This document shows positions 1-10,189 of a stretch of DNA of 64,000 nt, one piece after another (the first letter of the stretch is position 1; the number at the start of each line of letters is the position of its first letter). A program made the position numbers and the translations under genes. The notes below the pieces were generated by a model. The model was not told the origin of the DNA and did no database searches. It worked only from the letters and a program-made list of their open reading frames with translations. The stretch covers positions 33,632,599 through 33,696,598 of the forward strand of contig OZ024748.1 in assembly GCA_964016885.1 (NCBI GenBank). Direction: 5' to 3'. Source of the DNA: Eledone cirrhosa (lineage: Eukaryota > Mollusca > Cephalopoda > Octopoda > Eledonidae).

Positions 1-400
1 AAGAGGTTTATATCATTGGTAGTCTTCTTCTTGATTACTCCTGTGTATTTTCTACATACAAAGTTATCCCTTCCTGTTAGTCTACTTGTTATCCCACTAT
101 TTACATTGCGTATGCCCTCCCACCCTAATTATCCACCATAACATAATCCAATAAAAGTACAGGAGAGTAACCTCTTGTCAGTCTAATGCCATAACCTACA
201 CACCCAACACCCTACTGATAATACCTGCACCACCAACACACACTCCACTACAACTGAGACCTTCATCATGTCACCCCACCATTATCACTGGCTGGTAAGA
301 AATATAATAAACAAGGTCACGATGGGAATGTCCATCTCTAGGTCACCATGCCAACCTTCTGCTTTTCAAACATGGAAAGCCAACACCAAGCCATCTTCCA
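1..400. other. Unassigned sequence upstream of LINE copy 1
   Basis: No convincing gene is visible. The stretch is A/C-rich and holds only short, non-conserved open frames. Its right end, from about 400, runs into sequence matching the start of the LINE open reading frame seen more intact at about 3200, so part of it may be a decayed LINE 5' untranslated region. I see nothing else in it. Confidence 0.4.
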
Positions 401-2752
401 CCCCTAGGCAGAGAGTACCCCCTCCCCAAGATTTCAGAGCCACAACCATCAATGTAGGATGCTGAAAGTTAGGTGAGGTGAGATTGTGGAGATGCTTGAG
501 TGAAAGAAAGTTGATGTATGCTGTATACAAGAGATCAGGTGGAGAGGAGAATCTTCCAGACTTCTAGTAGGCAGAAAATTTAAATTCTTCTGGAAAGGTA
601 ACAACAGCGAGCTAGGAGGTGTAGGTATTATGTTAGCAGAAAGATGGGTGGACAAGGTAATCACATTAAATAGAATGACAGAATCATTAGACTTAGGCTC
701 ATCTTAAATAGAACAATGGTATCAATCCTGTCTATTTACCCTAATGTGGTCGGCCAGATGAACAAAAAGTCTTCTTCTATGAGTCTCTAATACGTGAAAC
801 CTCCCAAACCAGAAAAACTTTTCCATTATTGAAGGTGACTTCAATGGACATGTGGGGAGACAAAGTGATAGGTACCATACGGTCCACAGAGGTTTCAAGT
901 TTGGCACAATAAACGAGGAAGAGCTGAGACTCCTGGAATTCTGTGACATCAACAAACTGACTATCTGCAATACAATCTTTAAGAAACCAGCAAATCAACT
1001 GATCACCTATAGTTCAGGGGAGCACACAAGCCATATTGTCTATATCTTCACAAGAAGACAAGATAAAGGGATGGCCATAAACACAAAAAGCATCCTGGAT
1101 GAGGATTACACCTCCCAACATAACCTGGTAGTCATCATCTTTAGAGTCAGAACCAGGCAGTCCCAGAGATGGAGGGCAACCTGGAGGAGAAGGATATGGA
1201 AGTTGAGGGAGCTCCCAGCTCATAACAAATTCAGGAGATTCTTACTTGATGTCTTTGATAGCAAGGAAGAAGAAATAAAGACGATATAGAGGAGCAGTGG
1301 GGGTTTCTGAGAGATAACCTGCTGAATGTGACGAGATCTGTGGATGGAACAAGGCCTCAGGGAGGAGAAGTAGAGGCACGTGATGGTGGAATATTAAGGT
1401 GGATGAAGTAATTAAAGCCAAAATACAGCCATGGAAAACAGAGGTAGCAGGTACCCATATGAAGAAGCTAGGAGAGAGGCTAGGTGGAAAGTATACCAGG
1501 CAAGGAGAGAAGCAGAAAATGAAAAGTTTAAGTATGTTTTAGAATGTGAGGACCAAAAATGAGAGGTGTTCAGGATTGTAAAGCAATGTGTCAAGGAAAA
1601 CCATGATGTTATTGGGGAGAAATACATTCCTAACAAGAATGGCTCCTCTTACCCTCACTGACACTGAAAAGAAAGCTGCTTGGAGATGCTGCTATGAGAA
1701 GCTGATGAACAAGGAAAATACATGGGAGGTAAACAGCCTGCCCCATGTGAACACCCAGCAGAAGGCCCAACTGTAAGTAGCAGCCTAGTAAGTAAGGCAA
1801 TTAAGAAGATGAAGATGGGCAAAGCAGCCGGGCCATTGGGAGTAGTTGCTGAGATGGTGGGACACCCTAACCACCCTTGTTGTAAACCAAGTAATACAGA
1901 ATGGTATCATTCCCAGTGACTGGAATAACAACATCATCGTCAACTGTTACAAAAGAAAAGGAGATGCCCTAGAGAGAACTACAGAGGTATCAAGCTGATT
2001 GAGCAGGTCATGAAAGTTATAGAAAGAGCCATTGCACAAGTTTCCTATCATTTGAGGGCTAAGATCTTTGATACTTACATCCTACCAGTTGTGTTATATG
2101 GTCTTGACTGTGGTAACTGGATGACAAGGTCGCTTGAGAAGCTCTCTACATTCCAGAACCACATCATGAGACTTATGACTGGCAAGTAGCTCAGCATCTG
2201 TATCAGTGAGCTGCTCAACATTACCAGGCTTAGACCAATTACATCAATTGTCAAGTCAAGAGTACTCAAACTATATGGTCATATAAAAAGATCAACTCGT
2301 GGTGTGAGTAGGTTATGTCTGGAATGAAGGTTGGCTGGTAAGAGAAGCAGGGGCCAGCAGCCAAATCAATGGCTTGATAATGTCAACTTATGGACTGGAC
2401 TTGATCTTTGCTCTTTAAACTCTGCTGTTGGTGATGGAACTTTGTGGAGAAAAACATCTCATGTTGATGCGCAGTCTGCAACTGGGAGTTTAGCGTCGTG
2501 AGAATTGCACAACTAATTAGTGATTGTAAACACCTAAATGGGATGCAGTTTGGATTTGTGCCAGGAAAAAGCACACCTGAGGCCCTCTTATTTGTGAAGC
2601 AAATGCAGGAGAAGTAACTGGGTAAAAGCAAGCCACTCTACTTAGTGGGCCTAGCGAAAGTGTTTGACAGAGTCCCTCGACCCTTAATCTGGTGGGACCT
2701 CAGAAAACAAAGGGTAGATGAGTGGCTCGTGAGATCAGTATAAGTAATGTAA
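400..2752 (+). pseudogene. LINE copy 1, decayed APE endonuclease/reverse transcriptase
   Basis: This is a badly decayed copy of the non-LTR retrotransposon found again at 3125-5584 and on the minus strand at 18711-21435. The order of conserved pieces is the same. An endonuclease start reads TINVG near 450. A GDFNGHVG block follows near 845, then the segment at 852-1289 with LEFCDINKLTICN and a degraded IDYIL-type block. A basic linker covers 1400-1780, and RT blocks GKAAGP (about 1818), QFGFVPGKST and KSKPLYL (about 2545-2640) follow. Many stops and frameshifts break every domain, and the RT catalytic YADD block is not reached before the copy ends in a G-run at 2753. A foreign LINE fragment sits inside it at 2040-2503. 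Non-functional; assignment by similarity to the sister copies in this window. Confidence 0.85.
2040..2503 (+). mobile_element. Nested LINE C-terminal fragment inside LINE copy 1
   Basis: The insert interrupts the RT region of LINE copy 1 and is bounded by a 9-bp direct repeat, ATTGCACAA, at 2031-2039 and 2504-2512. That is the pattern of a target-site duplication. Its plus-strand translation reads as the C-terminal part of another LINE: a block like ILPVVLYGLDCGNWMTRS, then RVLKLYGHIKR, then a GRQP-type block with QWLDNVNLWTG. Such YGSETW...GHIxR blocks follow the RT in many LINE polyproteins. One in-frame stop and other decay are visible, so it is a dead fragment. The family is different from the host LINE, whose C-terminus (at 19014-19199 and 22450-22610) reads differently. 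Confidence 0.75.
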
Positions 2753-2800
2753 GGGGGGGGGGGGCACCACATCACTCTGCACACACACACACCACATCAT
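2753..2800. repeat. G-run and short CA microsatellite
   Basis: A run of about ten G residues is followed by a short CACACACA stretch at the point where LINE copy 1 loses similarity. It probably marks a slippage-prone breakpoint. No coding content. Confidence 0.7.
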
Positions 2801-2839
2801 TACACCATTGGTCTTTCCAATTGATATAATCTACAATCT

Positions 2840-2985
2840 ACCAGTTGTAACTCTTGGCAGATAGAGCAAGGTGAAATAAAGTGTCTTACTGAAGGACTTA
2901 ACACATCACCTAGTCTAGGAATTGAACTCAGAACCTCATGGTTGTCAATCCAACTCTTACCACTAAGCTACATGTCTTCCAATGT
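2840..2985 (-). mobile_element. tRNA-derived SINE, minus strand
   Basis: On the minus strand this stretch has a polymerase III split promoter. A box-A-like TAGCTTAGTGG is read from about 2971 to 2961, and a box-B-like GAGTTCAATTCC from about 2929 to 2918. The tRNA-like head is followed by a short unrelated tail. This is the layout of tRNA-derived SINEs common in molluscs. It differs in sequence from the SINE family at 11025 and 12686. Target-site duplications were not identified. Confidence 0.65.
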
Positions 2986-3124
2986 TTTAGTGATAGTGGA
3001 CAATGAATGATGATGATGATGGTCATTTTATTTGATAGATTGACCAGTTGATCATCTCAATGGTGTATTATTGCCTTTGTTTTCACAGGGTCTCTTGAAG
3101 TCATGAGTAAAAGGTAATAGAGTA
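2986..3124 (+). other. Spacer with GATGAT tract and possible SINE head
   Basis: This short spacer separates the minus SINE from LINE copy 2. It holds a GATGATGAT tract near 3008, similar to the 3' tails of the LINE family here. Near 3121-3148 there is a box-A-like block (TTGGTTAGGGTGTTGGACTC) that resembles the start of a tRNA-like SINE head and is fused to the LINE. No gene is seen. Confidence 0.4.
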
Positions 3125-4126
3125 TTGGTTAGGGTGTTGGACTCAATGATAAACCCATCTCCCTCACCCCTCCCTGCGCCCTATCCTTCCCACCCACCAA
3201 ACGCAATCCCAAACTTCAGAGTTGGTACCATGAATGTAGGTACCTTAAAAGGTCGCTCTAATGAGGTTGTAGAGATGCTTGAACGTAAGGAGGTTGATGT
3301 TTGCTGTATTCAAGAGACCAGGTGGAGGGGTGGATCTGCTAGATTCATTGTGGGTAAAAAACGATGCTATAAGCTTTTCTGGGTGGGAAATGACAATGGA
3401 CTAGGTGGAGTAGGAATCATGCTAGCAGAAAAAAGGGTAGATAAGATAATAGACGTAAATAGAGTGAACGACAGAATAATTAAAGTAAGACTTGTCCTCA
3501 ATAGAACTACTGTGACAATAATATCTGCGTATGACCCCAACCCGGACTGCCTGGCATTATAAAAGACAGATTCTATGAGTCGTTAATGCTCACTACCTCC
3601 CAAATAACCGACAGTGACTATATAATTATTGCTGGCGACCTAAATGGTTATGTTGGACAACACTGTGACGGCTATGACGGAATCCATGGAGGCTATGGGA
3701 TTGGTACTAAAAATGAGGAAGGCTCCAGAATCCTGGAATTCTGTGACGCAAATAACCTAGCTATTCTGTAACACAAACTTCAAAAAACGAGACAATCACT
3801 TGATCACCTATAGATCAGGGGAACACGCCAGTAAGATAGATTATATCCTTACCAGAAGACGTGACAGAGTGTCTGTTGTAAACACTAAATCCCTCCCCCA
3901 TGAAGAATGTACCTCCCAACATAGCCTCATAGTTAGCGACCTCATAGTCAGGACGAGACGTACTCGACAACAGAGGAGGACTATCCTTATGAGAAAAATA
4001 TGGAAGCTAAAGGACCCCACAGCGAGTAATAAATTTAAAAGCATATTACTTGATGCTTTTGACAGTGAGGAAGAGCAATTAGAGTCGTACAATATAGTGG
4101 GAACAGTGGGAATTCCTGAAAGCTAA
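3125..4126 (+). pseudogene. LINE copy 2, APE-type endonuclease domain (frameshifted)
   Basis: This is the N-terminal endonuclease of an APE-type non-LTR retrotransposon, which nicks target DNA to prime reverse transcription. It is split over three open frames (3125-3562, 3586-3771, 3800-4126). Recognisable family motifs occur in order: GTMNVGTLKGRS (start of the fold), CIQETRW with the catalytic Glu, GGVGIM, AGDLNGYVG with the Asp/Asn pair, SKIDYILTRR, and TSQHSLIVSDL near the C-terminus. These are the expected APE/exonuclease III-like blocks, so the domain is complete in content but broken by at least two frameshifts (near 3560 and 3770). A third shift separates it from the RT frame. Many such proteins are labelled craniofacial development protein 2-like in databases; that label is a misnomer for this class. 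Not functional as it stands. Confidence 0.9.
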
Positions 4127-4208
4127 CCTGCTGAAGGCGACAGATGAAATCTGTGGCTGGAGCAGACCTATAGGCAGGAGGAGAGTAACTTGGTGGTGGA
4201 ACAGTAAG

Positions 4209-5584
4209 GTGGAGGAGTCGATCAATGCCAAAAAGCAGGCTTGGAAAGTATGGCGGGGTGGGGGAAGTAGAGAAGACTATCAAGTGGCCAGGAGGGAAGC
4301 TAGGAGACAGGTGTACTTCGCAAGAAGGGAAGCAGAGGAAAGAAAGTTCAAGCATGTTCTACAACGCGAGGACCAAAAACGTGAGGTGTTCAGGATTGCT
4401 AGACAATGTGTCAAGGAGAACCGTGATATTGATGGGGAGAAGTGTGTCCGTAATGATGATGGTGTACTTGCCATCACTGACGCCGATAAGAAGGTAGCTT
4501 GGAAGTGTCACTACGAAAGGCTACTAAATGAGGAGAATAAATGGGAACAAGATAGTCTCCCCCACATCGATCCAATAGAGGGACCAGCAGTGCAAGTTGA
4601 AGGTAGTATAATAAGTAAGGCAATCAAAGATATGAAGACGGGAAAGGCGGCTGGGCCTTCGGAAATAGTTGCTGAAATGCTGAAAGCATCTGGAACGGTG
4701 GGACACACTATGGTCACCCGGATAGTAAACCAAGTTATACAGACTGGGGTCGTACCAAAGGACTGGCGTAGCAGCATCATCATCAAATGCTACAAAGGTA
4801 AAGGAGATGCCCTAGATAGGGGATAATATAGAGGCATTAAATTAATTGACCAGGTCATGAAGGTCACAGAAAAAGTAATAGCGCAACTAATCAGAGAGCG
4901 AATTGATCTAGATGAAATGCAGTTCAGGTTTATGTCAGGTAAAAGTACCACAGACGCTCTTTTCATTGTACGACAACTACAGGAGAAGTACCTAGCTAAA
5001 AGTAAACCCCTATACTTAGCTTTTGTAGACCTGGAGAAAGCCTTTGACAGAGTCCCCCGCTCCATTATCTGGTAGGCTCTTAGGAAACTAGGTGTAGATG
5101 AATGGCTTGTGAGAACGATACAAGCCATGTATAAAGAAACAGTCAGCAAGGTTAGAATTAACAACAAATATAGTGAAGAGTTTAGCGTAAAAGTTGGTGT
5201 TCATCAGGGCTCCGTCCTTATCCCCCTCATATTTATTATCGCCCTCCAAGCTATAACGGAGGAGTTCAAGACCGGCTGCCCATGGGAACTTCTATACGCA
5301 GATGATCGAACGCTCATAGCCGAATCAATGGCTGAACTAGAGAAGAAATTCCAAACATGGAAGCATGGCCTAGAATCAAAAGGCCTTAAAGTTAACTTGT
5401 CTAAGACTAAAGTTCTAATATGTAGGAAGAAGAATAGGGCACTGGTCCCATCTGGGAAATGGCCATGCTCAGTGTGTAGGAAAGGAGTAGGCAGAAACTC
5501 CATTTTATGTCCCAAATGCAAAGTATGGGTGCATAAAAGATGTAGTGGGATCACAGGTAAGCTAACTAAGAATATAGATTTCAT
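4209..5584 (+). pseudogene. LINE copy 2, reverse transcriptase and zinc finger
   Basis: This is the RT part of the same LINE, in one frame with two premature stops (TAA at 4824-4826 and TAG at 5073-5075). Visible in order are a basic linker rich in REAR/REAE blocks, the TGKAAGPSEIVAEML block, GVVPKDWRSSIIIKCYKGKGD, MQFRFMSGKSTTDALF, and motif A PLYLAFVDLEKAFDRVP with the catalytic Asp. These are followed by VHQGSVLIPLIF (motif B) and LLYADDRTLIAES (motif C, YADD). After the RT comes a PHD-like Cys/His cluster, CSVCRKGVG ... CPKCKVWVHKRCSG. The frame then runs without interruption into a Penelope-like element at about 5585. The usual LINE C-terminus and 3' tail are missing, so the copy is truncated by or fused to that element. 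Confidence 0.9.
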
Positions 5585-6835
5585 CCCTAGGGTCCGATGG
5601 AAGGCTTACCACTTCGACAAAGGACCAGCTATTAACACAAGAGAATTTTCTAAGGAGAATTACGGATTCAAATCCTGCAAAAACCCTCCAAACGACCCCA
5701 TACTGGATGCCTTCGAGCTGGACCTTATGAATATGATAAGTGGAGCTAAATTCAAAAAAAGAACACACCACAACAAATTACAAAATGACATCAATACACT
5801 ACTAAAAAAACTAAAAGACACCAACGGTATCATAGTAAAGTCAGACAAAACATCAAACGTATATTCTATGGACCTTAACACATACAATAATTTCATTCAG
5901 CGTGAACTACACAAAAAATACAAAAAAAAACAAATGAATCCACACTCACCAGCATTAACGTAGAGGGCCTTAGAATAGTAAATAAACTCGGAATATCCGA
6001 TAGAACTGAGCCTCTAACCCCATGTAACCCCACATTCAACCTTAAGGATCACAAAAATAATTTTGAAACAAATCCTACTATCAGATTAATATGCCCATCT
6101 AAGTCGGATATAGGTAAAATCAGCAAGAATATTCTAGATAGGGTAATCGCACAAATAAAAGGAAAACTAGAAATCAATTTATGGGGAAACACTAACGAGG
6201 CGATAGAATGGTTCAATAAAATAAGAAATAGACAGACATGTAACTTCATACAATTCGATATAAACGATTACTACGCGACCATATCCCCAGCCACCCTGGA
6301 TAAAGCGCTTATATTTGCCCCAAATAACTCCGATCTTACCCCTGATGAAATTGAAATAATAATAGCGGCTAGAAGGACTATCATAAAATTTGAAAATAGC
6401 TACTGGGTAAGAAAAGATAGGATAAACAGCTTTGATATCACAATGGGATCGAACGCAAATCACTGACGTCGTGGCGTTATTTATTACACACAACCTACAT
6501 AAATAATTCAGTAACCTCCAAGGAGGGATTTATAGAGATGACACGCTCCTTATAGCTAGGAACTTAAATAACCAGAGCATGGAAAGATTAAGAAAAAACA
6601 TTAGAACATTCTTAAAAAAACTAGGCCTAAGTATTATCTACGAACTGAATCATAAACAGGCAAACTTTCTAGATGTGACTCTAAATCTAAAAACGGGATT
6701 AATAGAACCCTTCCACAAAAATAATGAGAATCTGGCCTACATTAGTTATAATTCAAACCACCCCAGATCCATAATCAGATCCATAGCACGTAGTATATCC
6801 CTTAGAATATCCCGCTTATCCTCAAACCTATAAAT
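5585..6835 (+). pseudogene. Penelope-like element 1, reverse transcriptase region
   Basis: Similarity changes abruptly from LINE to a Penelope-like RT. The first part shares the LINE frame (ending at 5963) and contains the PLE N-terminal block GIIVKSDKTSNVYSMDL. After a frameshift near 5960 another plus frame shows FNLKDHKNNF, TIRLICPSKSDIGKISK and motif A FIQFDINDYYATISP with the catalytic Asp, then FDITMGSNA (motif B). Motif C YRDDTLLIARN lies near 6531-6563. The ORF at 6579-6833 continues with the post-RT block QANFLDVTLNLKTG and SNHPRSI. YRDD is the form I know from PLE-type RTs that end in a GIY-YIG nuclease. Several frameshifts and a deletion around 6470-6530 make it inactive. PLE assignment is by motif order, not by search. 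Confidence 0.8.
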
Positions 6836-7292
6836 TGTTAATGAACATGCTAACTATTATAACGCGGCATTACATAGGGCCGGACACAAAGAAAAGCTGC
6901 AGTTTATAACGGATAAGGACAACTCAAACAAACCTACTAACACTGACACCAACCGCTCACACAAAAATAGAGGTAACAGGACTAGACATAGAGTTAGGCA
7001 CGTAGCACCTAGAGTAAGTGGTCCAAACACCAATAATGTAAACCCTGAGAACAATAGAAGAATTAGAGAAAGAAAATACCTGTGGTTCAATCCAATCTTC
7101 AACTCCTCTGTAAAAACTAGACTGCCTTCTACGTTCTTTAAACTAATAGATAAACACTTCCCTGCATCACATAGCTATCATAAGATCCTCAATAGAAAAA
7201 CTATAAAACTCTCATACTCTACGGCTGCAAATATAGAATCCCACATACGCAAGATCAACCACAGAAATACCTCTAGGGAAACCGCTCCACCT
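6836..7292 (+). pseudogene. Penelope-like element 1, linker between RT and nuclease
   Basis: In a plus frame this segment continues the PLE polyprotein with a block like RKYLWFNPIFNSSVKT, then LIDKHFPASHSYHKILNR and KLSYSTAANIES. The same block occurs on the minus strand at 14244-14477 (LTVKTNVGRKFFELLDKHF ... VVKISYS), which shows it is a conserved family segment. The frame is interrupted just after the RT part by a stop at about 6831. Confidence 0.7.
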
Positions 7293-7883
7293 ATGCGCAA
7301 CAGAGCACCAGATTCTAAACATAAACACATCACAGTATCACAACCGCAAATGCATACAAGCACGCAGCAGCAAAATTTCAACGGGCACGAATCACAACCC
7401 ACTTATAGCAGTGTACAAAACAGCAGTGCGAAAGCTGCACGGAATAACACCTCAAACTGCAATTGTCACCTACCAGATAGGTGCCCATTGGCGAACAGAT
7501 ACCTTGATTCGAGCCTAGTGTACATGTGTACGGTGAACTCGGGCAACTCCACTTGGCATTACATTGGATCCACCGCGTGTACTTTAAAAAAAAGATGGTA
7601 TGTGCACAGACACTCGATGAAGAACCGTGCACTAATAGGTTCTGCAGCCCTCGCCAAAAAAATCTGGGAACTTAAGGACAATAACATCAACTACAATATC
7701 AACTGGTCGAGGTTGTCGGCCGCAAGGGCATATAGTACCGGTATGTCCTATTGTAGGCTCTGCGACCTTGAATTACTGTATATCCTTAGGAACGAAAAAA
7801 GGTTACTCAACAACAAGATAGAAAGTTCAATTTTCTGCAGACACAGGATCGCTACTAAATTCACAAGATTTAAGCAACCGTGA
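7293..7883 (+). CDS. GIY-YIG endonuclease domain of Penelope-like element 1
   Basis: This 196-codon ORF is the C-terminal nuclease of the PLE. PLE endonucleases nick target DNA so that the RT can prime on it. After about 50 residues of Gln/Ser/Asn-rich linker there is a cysteine cluster NCNCHLPDRCPLANRY (about 55-70). The GIY-like strand SLVYMCTV (about 74-81) and YIGSTACTLKKRW (about 90-102) with the conserved Arg follow. Next come HRHSM (105-109) and the helix block AALAKKIWELKD (118-129) carrying the Glu. The end holds CRLCDLELLYIL (154-165), a Cys/Glu motif seen in these nucleases. The annotated ATG is probably internal to the polyprotein, since the PLE frame extends upstream. The ORF is uninterrupted, unlike the RT, but would not be expressed as a whole element. 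Confidence 0.85.
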   Translation: MRNRAPDSKHKHITVSQPQMHTSTQQQNFNGHESQPTYSSVQNSSAKAARNNTSNCNCHLPDRCPLANRYLDSSLVYMCTVNSGNSTWHYIGSTACTLKKRWYVHRHSMKNRALIGSAALAKKIWELKDNNINYNINWSRLSAARAYSTGMSYCRLCDLELLYILRNEKRLLNNKIESSIFCRHRIATKFTRFKQP

Positions 7884-8720
7884 ATCGAACCAACATAACT
7901 TAGCATTCAACATATGAAATCTACACTCTCACACAGACCACCACAGAACTATAATATTCTTTAAGCAGCTTCTAGCCACCTTAATTCTATACCATAGTAA
8001 TGTCTGCAAATATCTTATCAACCCATAAATATATCCTTCTCAGCTGCTGTCAACACAACTTCCTCACCCTTGGTTCTCAACAGATGAACTTAAATCCAAG
8101 TACATTATTATAATACTACCACAGCCCGTAAAACATCACCTTCCTCCTGTTGTTATAATTGTAGTCAGCATGTTTTCTCTATATATATATATACTGCTTC
8201 CTTAACCTCTGTATTAACCTACCTATTATATTGCTACTATGTTGGTGTTATCTTATACATGCATGTTATTGATGATGTGAGAGCTAAACAACCCCATAAT
8301 TCGAACTAACAATCCCTTCACTTAAATATTGAATCCGCTTTACACCACATAAAAATTACTATCCTCACTACAATGAAAAAAAATGTTATCTGTCAGATAA
8401 TAAATAATTCTTACGGTCAGCAAACCTACGGTAAAGGAAATGGTACATTGTTTAAAGCCCCGGCTTATCTCTACACTATATATAATACACCCCATGACAG
8501 CTTTTACATGTTAATTTCATACATCTGCCTCATATCAGCTCGTTTTACATACTAAAGTTATAAGTATACTTTATGTCTTACCTAGATTGATGTTGTGATT
8601 ATTTCAACTAATTTATTGCTAGCATTGTTAGTATTGTTATTATTGTTGTTATTGTTCTGATTTAGTGCCACTACTATATATAGACGCCATGCCTGTGTAT
8701 TCCCTTCATTCTCGCATGCT
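7884..8720 (+). other. PLE 1 3' region, no gene seen
   Basis: This AT-rich, pyrimidine-biased stretch follows the nuclease stop. It has only short open frames with no recognisable motif, such as the 60-codon one at 8373-8555. It is best read as the 3' untranslated part of Penelope-like element 1, because a hammerhead-like core follows at 8721. A short TA run lies near 8180-8194. Confidence 0.45.
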
Positions 8721-8790
8721 CTGATGAATTGACTGGTTATAACTATGTATTGGTGATCGATTGACGCAGAAACAGGCGCGTTGCGATCTC
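8712..8790 (+). ncRNA. Possible degenerate hammerhead ribozyme of PLE 1
   Basis: The core CTGATGA is at 8721-8727 and GAAAC at 8769-8773. A possible short stem III (AC...GU, 8772-8781) is followed by U as the cleavage-position base, and a possible stem I pairs TCGCA (8712-8716) with TGCGA (8782-8786). PLEs are known to carry type I hammerheads near their termini, so the position is right. Stem II between the two core blocks does not pair well by eye, so this may be a decayed ribozyme or chance. Confidence 0.25.
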
Positions 8791-8977
8791 TAGACCTACC
8801 AGTTCAGAGAAACAATTGTCAGCAATGTGATTAAAGCCCTTATTGTATAGCAAACCGTGTCACTCTTCTTTCTTGATATATATATATCTGCGTTTACAGA
8901 TTGACTTTGTTAGTTTCAGAAGATCCCGTTAAGGTGAAAGCAGCGATTCTTTACTTAAACTTTAATCTGTTATTTTA

Positions 8978-8981
<4 letters not shown>

Positions 8982-9032
<51 letters not shown>
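8982..9032. repeat. (TA)n microsatellite
   Basis: About 50 bp of alternating A and T follow a short unassigned segment after the PLE 1 3' region. It is a simple repeat with no coding meaning; open frames in it are artefacts. Confidence 0.95.
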
Positions 9033-9035
<3 letters not shown>

Positions 9036-9432
9036 TTATATATACCTCACTCAAGCGGAAGAAATATACTCCCATATATCGAAGATTACGACAATAACTA
9101 TAGGGAGCGGGGGCACAATATATGCTGGACATTGCTACTGAGGGTAGGATGACCTGATGAGCTGGCTCCTGTGGTCGATACCTAAACATAGTAAGATCCT
9201 AGTGGGATGACCGAGATTGACCTACATAGATCAGATGTCTAAGGATGTCCAGCTGGAGATTAATGATCTAAAAAAGGAGAGTAGAATTGTTCTGGCCAAT
9301 CCACCTGACCTAATAAATGATAATTATAATAATATATATTAATGAACATTTATTATGGTGAAATATGTTGGAAATCATTCTCACAGGTTTTGTATTGTAA
9401 TCCACAAATACTCTCTGTAGAAAGTTCCACTT
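9033..9432. other. Unassigned interspersed sequence
   Basis: No gene is supported. The segment at about 9050-9300 is of mixed composition, less AT-rich than its flanks, and looks like a fragment of an unidentified interspersed repeat. It contains a CTGATGA at 9153 but no GAAA partner at a suitable distance. The rest is AT-rich filler. Confidence 0.35.
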
Positions 9433-9505
9433 CATTGGATTGACAGTATCGGTAGAGAGTCGGACGCCATGCTTTCCAGCATAGTTACGTCCCTTTACGG
9501 TCTAT
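9433..9505 (+). mobile_element. Truncated tRNA-derived SINE head
   Basis: The sequence matches the first part of the SINE at 11025-11213: GACAGTATCGGTAGAG, GTCGGACGCCATGC, then TAGTTACGTCCCTTTACG. It stops before the box B region, so only the 5' part of the element is present. Confidence 0.75.
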
Positions 9506-9544
9506 TACTATTTCATTATAATATCATTATAATTTTAAAGGATT

Positions 9545-9595
9545 GTAAATAAAACGAGTAAATCAGACAAAGTTGGAATTCCTTTTATTAATATA
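9545..9595 (+). repeat. Left copy of 51-bp direct repeat flanking PLE 2
   Basis: The 51-bp segment starting GTAAATAAAACGAG recurs at 13211-13261 with a single difference seen by eye. The two copies flank the second Penelope-like element in direct orientation. This is what one expects if they are parts of PLE terminal repeats (pLTRs) or of a shared end sequence. Confidence 0.7.
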
Positions 9596-9637
9596 TATAT
9601 ATATATATACATATATATAGTTATGTAATAAACACAC

Positions 9638-9691
<54 letters not shown>
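9591..9691. repeat. (TA)n tracts with a PLE-end fragment
   Basis: Two (TA)n tracts (about 9591-9609 and 9640-9691) enclose the short segment TAGTTATGTAATAAAC at 9618-9633. That segment is the same end sequence that begins the palindrome at 13848 and, inverted, ends the hammerhead elements near 15350 and 16402. It is likely a truncated terminus of that family. Confidence 0.75.
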
Positions 9692-9694
<3 letters not shown>

Positions 9695-10189
9695 GGAAGT
9701 TATAGTTCACTTGAAGCATTGTGTAATGAGGTATAAACGTTTGTATTTGTTAAGCCAAGACAATACAGGTATGGACATAGAATAAAGAATGCAAATGCAA
9801 AAGATATTGTTGACAATTAGTCTTTTACCTTAGATTTATTTAAATGTCCTTAATTTTCGAGATAATATCTCTTCTTCGGAGGGAAGTAAAGCGGTTAAAC
9901 CAGTGTTCTAAATAGCTTGCTGACAGCATGCTGACAGGAAATGGTATAGGGTATCTGTTCTATCTCTAATGTCAAAGAGTTCTATCTCTAAGAGTATCTG
10001 TTCTATCTCTAAAGTCAGTGCTATATTTTTCCTCTATTTCTTGGTAGAGTATCCTATTACAGAGTTCAAAAATAATGCTAACAAGAAATGGAAAAATAAT
10101 ATACATAATACCAAAAATAGGACAAAATACATATAGAAACCAAATATAATATCACGACAAAAAGTTCATCAAGCAAACACCAACAGGAA
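9692..10189. other. AT-rich sequence upstream of PLE 2 coding region
   Basis: No conserved protein blocks are visible. A local duplication of GTATCTGTTCTATCTCTAA occurs around 9950-10010. The part nearest 10190 is probably the untranslated leader of the Penelope-like element that follows. Confidence 0.4.

Noticed and set aside
268..998. Short ORFs at 268-465, 449-664 and 722-970
   Set aside because: They overlap the decayed LINE copy 1 in wrong frames or strands and have no conserved blocks.
5109..5963. A genuine 284-residue host protein
   Set aside because: The first half is LINE reverse transcriptase and zinc finger, the second half a Penelope-like N-terminus. It is a fusion of two broken elements.
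8373..8555. 60-codon ORF in the PLE 1 3' region
   Set aside because: It is short, AT-rich and without recognisable domain or partner; chance is the likelier explanation.
9153..9200. Hammerhead core CTGATGA near 9153
   Set aside because: No GAAA block at a suitable distance and no pairing stem II.
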